The translations under genes were made by a program, and so were the position numbers. Below the pieces are notes generated by a model. That model ran no database searches. It had not been told where the DNA came from and was given only the letters and a program-made list of their open reading frames with translations. Below are positions 44,855 to 52,407 of a DNA stretch of 64,000 bases, piece by piece (positions within the stretch are counted from its first letter, which is position 1; every line of letters starts with the position of its first letter). The stretch lies in the NCBI RefSeq assembly GCF_042650125.1, contig NZ_JBHSAP010000007.1, forward strand, positions 248,001 through 312,000, in the 5' to 3' direction. The stretch comes from Salinithrix halophila (GTDB lineage Bacteria; Bacillota; Bacilli; Thermoactinomycetales; DSM-45169).

Positions 44855-44939
44855 TGGTACCGAAGGTGGGACTCGAACCCACACTCCCGAAGGAACACGA
44901 TTTTGAGTCGTGCGCGTCTGCCAGTTCCGCCACTTCGGC
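44855..44939 (-). tRNA. tRNA-Leu (anticodon CAA)
   Basis: An 85-nt class II tRNA: acceptor GCCGAAG/CTTCGGT, anticodon loop CTCAAAA, a long variable arm, T-arm GGTTCGAGTCC and encoded CCA. Its wobble position is the kind modified by TrmL, whose gene is at 16479-16943. Confidence 0.97.
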
Positions 44940-45040
44940 TCGAAAACAATATGGTTATGAGTTTGTATCGCAATAGCACTCATCTAGCGACAGAAATTAA
45001 TATAACACGCTCCACGTAAAAAGTCAATAAGAAAAATGCT

Positions 45041-45085
45041 CCCTTTTTGTGGTCACCCAAATCAAAAGGGTGACTGCAAAAAGGG
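45041..45085 (-). terminator. Terminator of the second peptide gene
   Basis: An 18-position stem with two mismatches (45041-45058 paired with 45068-45085). The minus strand continues GAGCATTTTTC. It lies 43 bases after the peptide stop. Confidence 0.8.
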
Positions 45086-45128
45086 GGCGATCCGGGAGAG
45101 AAGAGCAGTTCATACTACTCTTTCATGT

Positions 45129-45260
45129 TTACCCATGTCCGGGTCTGCTGGTAGTTGAATCATCTACTTGGATAGCGGAGGCTGGATTCGATGGATCGAT
45201 GATAAAAACGCCAATACAAACCATGCTAACAAAAGCGACGAGAAGTTTATTCCAGTTCAT
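45129..45260 (-). CDS. Second small secreted signalling pro-peptide (orphan pheromone candidate)
   Basis: A 43-residue peptide. It has a short basic start (MNWNKLL), a hydrophobic segment (VAFVSMVCIGVFII) and a polar tail ending STTSRPGHG. Size, layout and C-terminus (S-K/R-P-G-x-G) match the pheromone precursor at 2881-3015, 42 kb away (ends DSKPGSG). The putative ribosome-binding site GAGGG is 13 bases upstream, longer than ideal. It is a single-gene transcript ending in a strong terminator. No XRE-TPR receptor lies beside it, so it could be an orphan pheromone for the distant regulator or another receptor. Inferred from sequence pattern only. Confidence 0.65.
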   Translation of the reverse strand: MNWNKLLVAFVSMVCIGVFIIDPSNPASAIQVDDSTTSRPGHG

Positions 45261-45359
45261 CTGAGCTGTCAGTCCCTCTATATTTTTCACATAAAAACCT
45301 GATCAGTCGGCCACCATAACCCCGACAGACATCCATTCTCAGGGTTCGGGGGGATCGTT

Positions 45360-45722
45360 ATGAAGAAAAAGACCTATTATGTGGCCATCCACTCTGGGGA
45401 AACCTTCGGTGAGATTCTTCAAGAGAAGGGCGCTTCCCCTTATGACTTTGAAATCGAGGCGACGGATGAAGAAGTCCGCTCACTAAATATCCTTCTTGGA
45501 AATTTTGCAGGTGAAGATGCGGAAACTTTCTGGGACTCCCATATTCCTTTCCAGGCATATAACGAACGCCGGGAAAACGACGGTTATGACCAGACGCTGG
45601 AACAGGTCTACCAGCGTATCTATGAGTTGGGCACACCGGAGACAAAGCAACAGATGGAGGAAATGGGCCTCCTCGTCAACCAGCGGCATCAACCCCGGGA
45701 AAAGGGGGAGAGGCCAGTTTAA
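45360..45722 (+). CDS. Hypothetical protein, conserved-looking
   Basis: A 120-residue soluble acidic protein (begins MKKKTYYVAIHSGETFGEIL) with alternating helices and strands, no signal peptide and no recognised family. GGGGGG precedes the ATG. The C-terminal part (TPETKQQMEEMGLLVNQR) is helical. Monocistronic. Confidence 0.75.
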   Translation: MKKKTYYVAIHSGETFGEILQEKGASPYDFEIEATDEEVRSLNILLGNFAGEDAETFWDSHIPFQAYNERRENDGYDQTLEQVYQRIYELGTPETKQQMEEMGLLVNQRHQPREKGERPV

Positions 45723-45879
45723 AGAGTTTGAATGGAATGGTTCCAACGGCCTGACCGCTCATGAATCCTTGAACGTCCTTTCGATCGCTTTTCATAAAAG
45801 TCCAGTATTCTTGTACCACTGCGGGGTCGTCGTTTTCGACACAGATCTGATGAAAGGCTTGGTTTCCTGTTATAGGGGA

Positions 45880-46380
45880 TTAATTGAAGGGAACGGGCGG
45901 TTTCCAGGTGCGTTCTGTTTGTAAGGTTGCAGAGGGAAGTTTTTGACCATTGGCTTCCGTAAGCAAAATCTCCACCCTGACAACATGTTCCCCTTTCACT
46001 CGAGTTCCGTCCTTCAGACGCCGGTCCCACTCAGCTTCCCACGTCAATTTTTCCCCGGGTTCCAGTTCGGTGTTATGCTGGGCGCCGTCACTCCCTTTTT
46101 CTTCTGGGTATCGAAATACCATCTGTTGTAGGCGATCGACTACCGTGAGCTCCGACCGCCTATCGGATCCAAAGACCAGATGGGCAGACTCGGTCCCCAC
46201 ATTAACCAGTTCCCAGCGAAATCGGGTTTTTTCCTTCCCCTCTTCCACATGGATTCCGAGATGAAGACGAGCCGGTCCCGACTCCTGTGAAGGGGCTTCC
46301 CTTCCCTGAAAACACCCCGTCAGTATCCACATTAGGAGTAAAAACCCGCCTGTCCAAACGATCGATCTGCGTCGGATCAT
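45880..46380 (-). CDS. BsuPI-domain lipoprotein (proteinase inhibitor-like)
   Basis: A 166-residue exported protein. Residues 1-23 form a lipoprotein signal (LLLMWILTGC). The BsuPI beta-sandwich follows, with FRWELVNVGTESAHLVFGS and LEPGEKLTWEAEWD. The family founder is an intracellular serine-proteinase inhibitor of B. subtilis; lipoprotein versions are common and probably structural or inhibitory at the cell surface. GGGGGG precedes the ATG. Confidence 0.85.
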   Translation of the reverse strand: MIRRRSIVWTGGFLLLMWILTGCFQGREAPSQESGPARLHLGIHVEEGKEKTRFRWELVNVGTESAHLVFGSDRRSELTVVDRLQQMVFRYPEEKGSDGAQHNTELEPGEKLTWEAEWDRRLKDGTRVKGEHVVRVEILLTEANGQKLPSATLQTERTWKPPVPFN

Positions 46381-46457
46381 ATGGATACCCCCCTACTTCC
46401 ATTGGATGCTGAAGGGTTCGGTCATTATGAAAAAAACGGTTGACTTTTCCCTTCCGA

Positions 46458-46476
46458 TGTAACTACAATGATTACA
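46458..46476 (+). promoter_or_regulatory. Operator-like palindrome 1 upstream of the NAD(P)-binding protein gene
   Basis: TGTAA N9 TTACA, perfect dyad. A second site with the same spacing lies at 46533-46553. Confidence 0.45.
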
Positions 46477-46532
46477 ACGCGAGGTTGTTTGAAAATGATC
46501 CGGATCATTCAGACCTCATTTTTTTGAACTAG

Positions 46533-46553
46533 TTGTAACAATCATGGTTATAA
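46533..46553 (+). promoter_or_regulatory. Operator-like palindrome 2 upstream of the NAD(P)-binding protein gene
   Basis: TTGTAA N9 TTATAA, one mismatch from a perfect dyad, about 35 bases before the start. Resembles HxlR/MarR-type sites in general shape; the regulator is not in the window. Confidence 0.45.
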
Positions 46554-46586
46554 CAAAAACACGTGATGGAAAGGGATGAAGAATCC

Positions 46587-47219
46587 ATGAAAATTGCCTT
46601 GATTGGAGCTACCGGAACGATTGGCCAACGAATTTTACTGGAGGCATTAAGTCGAGGTCATCAGGTTACCGTTATCGCCCGCGACCCAGCCCGCGTACAA
46701 GAAGCGAAAAATGTCCAGGTTGCCATCGGGGATGTATTTAAGCCGGAAAGCATCGCCCGTGCTGCCGCCGGACATGATGCCGTTATTAGCGCCTATGGAC
46801 CGAAGCACGGTGAGGAATCGTCTTTGTTGACGGCTACCGAGTCCCTGATTGAAGGGGTTAAGCAGTCAGGCGTCCGCCGATTCCTGACCGTGGGGGGAGC
46901 TGGCAGTCTAGAGGTAGCCCCCGGCGTACATCTGGTTGATACGCCGGAATTCCCCGATGCTTGGAAACCGATTGCTTTAGCCCATCGAGATGCTTTGGAA
47001 CTCTACCGGCAGGAAACCGAACTCGATTGGACCTACCTCAGCCCCGCAGCGTTGATTGAACCCGGTGAACGAACGGGTCAATTCCGGACTGGGACGGACC
47101 AGCTCATCACCGACAAAAACGGAGACAGCCGGATTTCCGCCGAGGACTTTGCTGTAGCCCTCCTGGATGAACTGGAAAATCCCCGCTTTATCCGCCAACG
47201 GTTCACCGTTGCCTACTAA
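46587..47219 (+). CDS. NAD(P)-binding epimerase/dehydratase-like protein (NmrA/SDR-a)
   Basis: A 210-residue atypical SDR protein. The N-terminal Rossmann motif is GATGTIGQRIL with NADP-type RDP after strand 2. GPKHGEES and AHRDALELYRQ take the place of the usual active-site residues, as in YwnB/AzoB-like stress proteins. ATG 46587 is chosen over an earlier in-frame start because the domain begins there. The two palindromes upstream suggest redox- or thiol-stress repression (inference). Confidence 0.88.
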   Translation: MKIALIGATGTIGQRILLEALSRGHQVTVIARDPARVQEAKNVQVAIGDVFKPESIARAAAGHDAVISAYGPKHGEESSLLTATESLIEGVKQSGVRRFLTVGGAGSLEVAPGVHLVDTPEFPDAWKPIALAHRDALELYRQETELDWTYLSPAALIEPGERTGQFRTGTDQLITDKNGDSRISAEDFAVALLDELENPRFIRQRFTVAY

Positions 47220-47237
47220 AACCACCGCTTACAAAGC

Positions 47238-47279
47238 AAAGAGGCGAGAAGCCCCATTATGGAGGGTTTTCGCCTCTTT
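47238..47279. terminator. Bidirectional terminator between the NAD(P)-binding gene and the paa operon
   Basis: AAAGAGGCGA pairs with CGCCTCTTT through a long loop. Serves both convergent transcripts. Confidence 0.75.
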
Positions 47280-47290
47280 CGTCTCTCTTA

Positions 47291-47683
47291 TCAGCTCATC
47301 GCTTCAATCCGCCTTCGGATGGCACCCGAAGGGAGAATCGCCTGAAGGAAGGTTCCCTCCCCGACAAGGGCCTTGTCGTGTTCACACCAAACCCGGCAAA
47401 GAACTTTGCGGGAGGTTACTTCAATCGCTTCAGCCGTGAATGTGACGACTTTTCCCACTGGAGCAGGTGCCCGGTGCTCTACGGAGATGGCCCCTCCTAC
47501 CCCTTCTTCTCCCGGTTCCAGAAAGGGGAGGATTACCTTGCGGCCTGCCCATTCCATATGGTATACCATGGAGACTGTAGAGAGCACCGGATGAACCTCC
47601 ACACCACCGAAGGAGGCCGTCATCTCCCGGGTGACCGTCACCTCCAACCGCTCCCGGTGGCCCACTTGGAGTCTCGCTTTCAT
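47291..47683 (-). CDS. Hot-dog thioesterase (FlK-like)
   Basis: A 130-residue hot-dog-fold protein. VHPVLSTVSMVYHMEWAGRK and VGGAISVEHRAPAPVGKVV match FlK-type (fluoroacetyl-CoA thioesterase-like) proteins. As the last gene of the phenylacetate operon, it probably hydrolyses stalled or toxic acyl-CoA intermediates, the housekeeping role PaaI/PaaY-type thioesterases play elsewhere. It follows the aldehyde dehydrogenase gene by 2 bases. Confidence 0.8.
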   Translation of the reverse strand: MKARLQVGHRERLEVTVTREMTASFGGVEVHPVLSTVSMVYHMEWAGRKVILPFLEPGEEGVGGAISVEHRAPAPVGKVVTFTAEAIEVTSRKVLCRVWCEHDKALVGEGTFLQAILPSGAIRRRIEAMS

Positions 47684-47685
47684 GG

Positions 47686-49191
47686 TTAGATCCCGAAGGG
47701 ATTGAGCGGTTTCGCTCCCACATAGGCGTTAACGCTCTTCGTCTCTGTGTAGAGATTGAGGGTCTCCAAAGCCAGTTCCCGACCGAACCCGGACTGTTTG
47801 TATCCTCCGAAAGGTAAGCCCGGCATGGCGGAGAAGGGGTTATTCACCATAACGGTCCCTGCTTTCAACCCGGCGGCAACACGGTGAGCCCGTCCAAAGT
47901 CCTTCGTCCAGACGGCGGCAGCCAACCCATAGATGGAATCGTTGGCCTGACGGATCACGTCTTTTTCATCACAAAACTTGATAATGACTACCACCGGACC
48001 GAAAATTTCCTCCTGGGCGACACGCATGTCGTTGGTGACGTCGACCAGCACCGTCGGCAGGTACCAGTGCCCGTTTTGGAATTCCTCGCCTTCTGGACGG
48101 CCACCACCGTAAAGGAGCTTGGCTCCTTCTTCCTCCCCCAGCTTCACATAGGAGTCGATCACATCCCATTGGTTCGCGGAGATAACGGCACCGAGGTGAG
48201 TTTCCTTACTGAAGGTATCGCCAAGCTTCAGCTTTTTCGCCTTGTCCACAAACCGCTCGACAAAGGTGTCATAGATCGCTTCATGGACGAAGAGTCGGGA
48301 GCGAGCCTCACAGGACATCCCCGTATTGTAATAAATGCCGAAGATCGAACCGTCTACCGCGGCGTCTAAGTCCGCATCGTCAAAGACGATGCCCGGAGAC
48401 TTGCCCCCCAGTTCCAGGGTGACTCGTTTCAGGGTCTCGGAGGCACTCTTCATGATGTCTTTCCCGGTACCCGTCTCCCCGGTGAAAGCGACTTTATCCA
48501 CTCCCGGGTGTTCTACCAGATAGGCCCCGATATCGGCTCCGCTTCCGGTAACCACGTTGACGACACCTGCCGGCACCCCCGCCTCCATGCAGATATCCGC
48601 CAAAGCGTAGGCAGTTAGAGGGGTGAGGCTGGCGGGCTTCAAGACGATAGTACAGCCCGCAGCGAGAGCGGGGGCGATTTTCCAGGCGGCCATCATTAGC
48701 GGATAGTTCCAGGGGACGATCTGGGCACAGACACCGACAGGCTCCTTACACGTATAGTTAAGGAAACCATTCGGCACCGGTTTCGAATCCCCGGATAGGG
48801 TATGGACGGCACCCGCATACATCTCGAAATCCTCAATCGCCTGATGGACCTGCCCTTGAGCGGCGGAGAGGGCTTTCCCGCTGTTGAGCACCTCCAGACG
48901 GACCAGATCGTTAAACCGCTCCCGCATAATGGCGGCGACCCGATTAAGAATCTGACCGCGGCGGGAGGCTGGCCATTTCGCCCACTTACTCTTCTCCAAC
49001 GCGCTGCGAGCGGCGGCCACCGCTTTATCCACATCTTCCCGGTTCCCTTTGGCGACGCGGGAGATGGTTTCCCCGGTGGCGGGGTTGAAGGTGTCAAACC
49101 ACTCTCCGGAACCCGATTCCACGTATTCACCATTGATCAGGAGTGGGACCTTTTCTTTCAACAGAGCAACCTTGACGTCTTCTTTTAGCAT
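47686..49191 (-). CDS. Aldehyde dehydrogenase (phenylacetaldehyde/betaine aldehyde type)
   Basis: A 501-residue NAD-dependent dehydrogenase. The catalytic Glu is in TLELGGKSPG and the Cys in NTGMSCEARSR (GMSC replaces the usual GQxC). The NAD loop is FTGETGTGKDIM. In this operon the likely substrate is phenylacetaldehyde or a ring-cleavage aldehyde; note that no paaZ is seen. ATG 49191 with AAAGGAGG upstream. Confidence 0.9.
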   Translation of the reverse strand: MLKEDVKVALLKEKVPLLINGEYVESGSGEWFDTFNPATGETISRVAKGNREDVDKAVAAARSALEKSKWAKWPASRRGQILNRVAAIMRERFNDLVRLEVLNSGKALSAAQGQVHQAIEDFEMYAGAVHTLSGDSKPVPNGFLNYTCKEPVGVCAQIVPWNYPLMMAAWKIAPALAAGCTIVLKPASLTPLTAYALADICMEAGVPAGVVNVVTGSGADIGAYLVEHPGVDKVAFTGETGTGKDIMKSASETLKRVTLELGGKSPGIVFDDADLDAAVDGSIFGIYYNTGMSCEARSRLFVHEAIYDTFVERFVDKAKKLKLGDTFSKETHLGAVISANQWDVIDSYVKLGEEEGAKLLYGGGRPEGEEFQNGHWYLPTVLVDVTNDMRVAQEEIFGPVVVIIKFCDEKDVIRQANDSIYGLAAAVWTKDFGRAHRVAAGLKAGTVMVNNPFSAMPGLPFGGYKQSGFGRELALETLNLYTETKSVNAYVGAKPLNPFGI

Positions 49192-49252
49192 GGATAATCC
49201 TCCTTTGGCTGGGTCTTGCCTTTGATATGGATCGAGAGACAGACTTGCCGGT

Positions 49253-50461
49253 TCACCGCTGCAGATTTTCCACCAGGGTGGCGATCCCCTGACCGACACC
49301 GATACACATGGCCGCTACCCCGTAACGACCGCCGCGTCGTTTCAATTCATGAACCAGCGTAGTCAGGATCCGTGCACCACTCGCCCCGAGAGGATGGCCA
49401 AGGGCGATCGCTCCACCATTGACGTTGACTTGTTCCGGGTTCAGCCCTAACTCCCGGATACAGGGAATCGCCTGGGCAGCAAAGGCCTCATTCAGCTCCA
49501 CCAGATCCAAGTCCGCTGCCGTCCATCCGGTTCTAGCTAGCAGCTTACGGACAGCAAAGACGGGTCCGAGACCCATCAGGGCCGGATCGCAGCCTGCCAC
49601 AGCGAAGGCGTGAATGCGGGCCAGCGGCTTCAGCCCCATCGGTTCCACCCGGTCTTTGTCTCCAAGCAACAAAGCCGCAGCTCCATCGTTGATCCCCGAG
49701 GAATTTCCGGGGGTGACTGTTCCCCCTTCCCGGAAGGCGGGAGGGAGGGAACGCAGTTTCTCTAAAGAGGTATCGGGTCGAGGATGCTCATCCCGGTCTA
49801 CCACCAGGGGCTCCGTTCTCCGCCGGGGCACTTCAACAGGAACTGTTTCATCCGCGAAACGGCCTTCCTCCAGGGCCTTTCCCGCCCGACGCTGGCTCTC
49901 ATAGGCAAAGGCGTCCTGCTCCTCCCGGGTGATGCCCATTCGTTCGGCTACGTTTTCCGCTGTCTCCCCCATGCTGTAGGGAGGGTGCATCGCTGCCAGC
50001 TTCGGGTTGACAAACCGCCACCCGAGCGTCGTGTCGACCAGTGTTTGATCGCCTCTGACCAAGCGATCCTCTGGCTTCATCATCACTAAGGGGGCTCGGG
50101 ACATACTTTCCACCCCCCCAGCGATAAACAGATCCCCGCTCCCCATCAAGAGGGCAGCCGCGGCTTGGTTAACCGCCTCCAGTCCGGAACCGCAGAGGCG
50201 GTTGACTGTAACACCCGCCGTCCCGAGAGGCAATCCGGCAAGCAGTCCCGCCATACGGGCGACATTCCGGTTGTCTTCGCCAGCCTGATTGGCACAGCCG
50301 AGCAACACGTCTTCGATATGGTTAGGGTCTAGTTGTGAATTCCGGTCGAGGAGTCCTCGGATCGCGACCGCTGCCAGATCGTCAGGCCGCACACCGGAAA
50401 GCGCGCCCCGGTACCGTCCGATCGGCGTACGCAGAGCATCCACGATCACTGCCTCACGCAT
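49253..50461 (-). CDS. Acyl-CoA thiolase (PaaJ-like)
   Basis: A 402-residue thiolase. The active-site residues are visible: Cys in NRLCGSGLEAVN, His in ALGHPLGASGA and the second Cys in AMCIGVGQG. It would cleave 3-oxoadipyl-CoA to succinyl-CoA and acetyl-CoA at the end of the phenylacetate pathway. The start overlaps the end of the preceding dehydrogenase gene by 8 bases; an ATG 6 bases earlier is also possible. Confidence 0.9.
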   Translation of the reverse strand: MREAVIVDALRTPIGRYRGALSGVRPDDLAAVAIRGLLDRNSQLDPNHIEDVLLGCANQAGEDNRNVARMAGLLAGLPLGTAGVTVNRLCGSGLEAVNQAAAALLMGSGDLFIAGGVESMSRAPLVMMKPEDRLVRGDQTLVDTTLGWRFVNPKLAAMHPPYSMGETAENVAERMGITREEQDAFAYESQRRAGKALEEGRFADETVPVEVPRRRTEPLVVDRDEHPRPDTSLEKLRSLPPAFREGGTVTPGNSSGINDGAAALLLGDKDRVEPMGLKPLARIHAFAVAGCDPALMGLGPVFAVRKLLARTGWTAADLDLVELNEAFAAQAIPCIRELGLNPEQVNVNGGAIALGHPLGASGARILTTLVHELKRRGGRYGVAAMCIGVGQGIATLVENLQR

Positions 50462-51215
50462 GGCCATCACCTGCTTTAACCGTCTCGTACCGATGGAATC
50501 CCTGCCCGGTCGATTCTCCCAGCCGCCCGGCATACACCATCCGGCGTAAGAAGGGGGCAGGACGGTATCGGTCATCCCCCAGTTCCTCCTGAAGGCCTTC
50601 CAGGATCGCGAGCACTTGGTCCACCCCGATCTGATCCGCCCACTCTAGGGGACCGAAGGGATGGTTGGTTCCTTTTTTCATCGCGGTATCGATATCCCGC
50701 CGGTCGGCACCCCCTTCCGTCAAGATCCAGGCCGCCTCGTTCACCATCAGGGCGAGGGTCCGGGGGAAGACGAGACCCGGCTCGTCGCCGAGGATTTCCA
50801 CCCGCTTTCCCCACCGCTCCCATAGGCGAAGGTGGCGGTCCCAGCTAGCATCTTCTTCCGCCTGAAGGGGTCGACTCGCTTCCAGCACCTCCCCTTCCTC
50901 CAAAAGCAACGGTGAGAAGCCCACCAGCCGTTCTGGTCCCTTCAGCCCCGCAGCAATCCGAGTGGCCATGTAACGGAGTACAGAGGAAAAGATCGGCACG
51001 TTTTTAGCGACGAGGGCCTCCGCTTCCCGAAGGTCTTTCATCTTTTCCTCCAGGGGGCCACTCATCACATCGACAACGGCCGTCACCTCTGCCGATTCCC
51101 GATACGTCGCCGTTTCCAGAGGAAGGACGTGCACTCCTTTTCCTTCGAAGAAACGAACCGCCTCCACCATCAGGGGGCCTCGGCCGACCAGTAACACCTT
51201 ATCCGTCATAAGCAT
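50454..51215 (-). CDS. 3-hydroxyacyl-CoA dehydrogenase-like protein with degenerate NAD motif
   Basis: A 253-residue protein. The C-terminal half is a 3HCDH domain (ILTEGGADRRDIDTAMKKGT then NHPFGPLEWADQIG). The N-terminal Rossmann-like part reads LLVGRGPLMVEAVRFF, so the GxGxxG dinucleotide motif is incomplete. It is translationally coupled to the complete dehydrogenase gene upstream (17-base overlap) and may be a partner or regulatory half of a split enzyme; an independent activity is doubtful. Confidence 0.8.
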   Translation of the reverse strand: MLMTDKVLLVGRGPLMVEAVRFFEGKGVHVLPLETATYRESAEVTAVVDVMSGPLEEKMKDLREAEALVAKNVPIFSSVLRYMATRIAAGLKGPERLVGFSPLLLEEGEVLEASRPLQAEEDASWDRHLRLWERWGKRVEILGDEPGLVFPRTLALMVNEAAWILTEGGADRRDIDTAMKKGTNHPFGPLEWADQIGVDQVLAILEGLQEELGDDRYRPAPFLRRMVYAGRLGESTGQGFHRYETVKAGDGHA

Positions 51216-52056
51216 AATGCCCCCTTCCCGTCTTGCGCCCCAGGTCGCCGCTTTCCACCAGCAATCGCTGATCCGGATGGGGGCGAAAGCGAGGATCGTG
51301 GAAAAACCCCTCGTATACGGAGACAGAGGCGGCATAGTTGATGTCCACCCCGATCAGATCCTGCAATTCAAAAGGACCCATCTTGTAGCCGGCTCCACGA
51401 AGGATCCGGTCCACCTGCTCCTTGTCCGCTAACCCTTCTCCAACGATGCGATAGGCTTCGCTGTGAAAATGGCGGGCTACCCGGTTGACGAGAAATCCCG
51501 GCGTATCTTTCACAAGAACCGGGTCCTTTCCGAGAGAGCAGATCCACTCCGCCGCCGTTTCCGCCACCTGGAGATCGGTACGGGCTCCCAACACCACTTC
51601 CACCAGGGGCATCACTGGAGCCGGATTGAAGAAATGAAGACCCAGAAGGCGCTCCGGACGCCGCAGGTTGGCGGCGACCGATGTCACCGACAGAGAGGAG
51701 GTATTGGTGGCTAGCACAGCCTCTGCGTCCACCCTTTCCTCCACCTTTGCAAACAACTCTTTTTTTACGTCCAGGCGTTCCACCACCGCCTCGATGACCC
51801 AGCAAGCAGAAGCGAGATCACGAAGATCGGTAACGGGCCGGATGCGCGCTAATATCTCTTCCTGCGCCTCTGGCGTAAGCTTCCCTTTTTCCACCCGGCG
51901 TCCGAGACGGGCACGGATCGACTCCATGCCCCTAGAAAGAAGCTCCTCTCCCAGGTCATACAGGAATACCTCGCAACCGGCGGCGGCTAGAAACTGGGCG
52001 ATTCCCCCGCCCATGGTTCCCGCCCCCAGCACGGCACAGGGTTGCTTCCCAACCAT
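51199..52056 (-). CDS. 3-hydroxyacyl-CoA dehydrogenase (PaaH-like)
   Basis: A 285-residue NAD-dependent enzyme. The dinucleotide motif is VLGAGTMGGGIA, the catalytic His is in LGLHFFNPAP, and the C-terminal 3HCDH domain is intact (GYKMGPFELQDLIGVD). It oxidises 3-hydroxyadipyl-CoA in the phenylacetate route. ATG with GGGAGGG upstream. It follows the EthD gene by 2 bases. Confidence 0.9.
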   Translation of the reverse strand: MVGKQPCAVLGAGTMGGGIAQFLAAAGCEVFLYDLGEELLSRGMESIRARLGRRVEKGKLTPEAQEEILARIRPVTDLRDLASACWVIEAVVERLDVKKELFAKVEERVDAEAVLATNTSSLSVTSVAANLRRPERLLGLHFFNPAPVMPLVEVVLGARTDLQVAETAAEWICSLGKDPVLVKDTPGFLVNRVARHFHSEAYRIVGEGLADKEQVDRILRGAGYKMGPFELQDLIGVDINYAASVSVYEGFFHDPRFRPHPDQRLLVESGDLGRKTGRGHYAYDG

Positions 52057-52058
52057 AT

Positions 52059-52370
52059 TCAGCCCTCCCGGATCACTTCTCCAATCATCATCGTGACCAG
52101 GGGCCCAGCGAATCCCATCAGGTCCTTGGCGGAGGCACGCCCTTCCGGAGATCCCATGGCAGCATCCAGAGCGGCACGGTCTTCGAAATACATGGCGGCC
52201 TCTAGGTAATACTTCGCTTCTCCCCCCATCGGCGCTCCTTCCATCCGAGTCACTTCCAGCTTCTTCAACCCCGGCATCTTCTCCGTTAAAGGTGTATGAA
52301 CTCCTTCATAATGGCGGTCGAAGGATTCTTTGTTTTCCGGATGCTTATAAAGCGCAATCAGTTTTACCAT
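52059..52370 (-). CDS. EthD-like ferredoxin-fold protein
   Basis: A 103-residue dimeric alpha-beta-barrel protein (EthD family). KLIALYKHPENKESFDRHYE and HTPLTEKMPG are its hallmarks. It has no known reaction in phenylacetate catabolism, but EthD proteins are often found in Gram-positive paa operons. ATG 52370 is used; a TTG two codons earlier is possible. Tightly packed with paaH. Confidence 0.82.
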   Translation of the reverse strand: MVKLIALYKHPENKESFDRHYEGVHTPLTEKMPGLKKLEVTRMEGAPMGGEAKYYLEAAMYFEDRAALDAAMGSPEGRASAKDLMGFAGPLVTMMIGEVIREG

Positions 52371-52407
52371 GGTCAATGACCCCTTTTCCGTTGATTTAGT
52401 AATCGGT

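Noticed and set aside
45049..45264. A 71-codon plus-strand frame
   Set aside because: Covers the second peptide gene and its terminator on the opposite strand; no ribosome-binding site.
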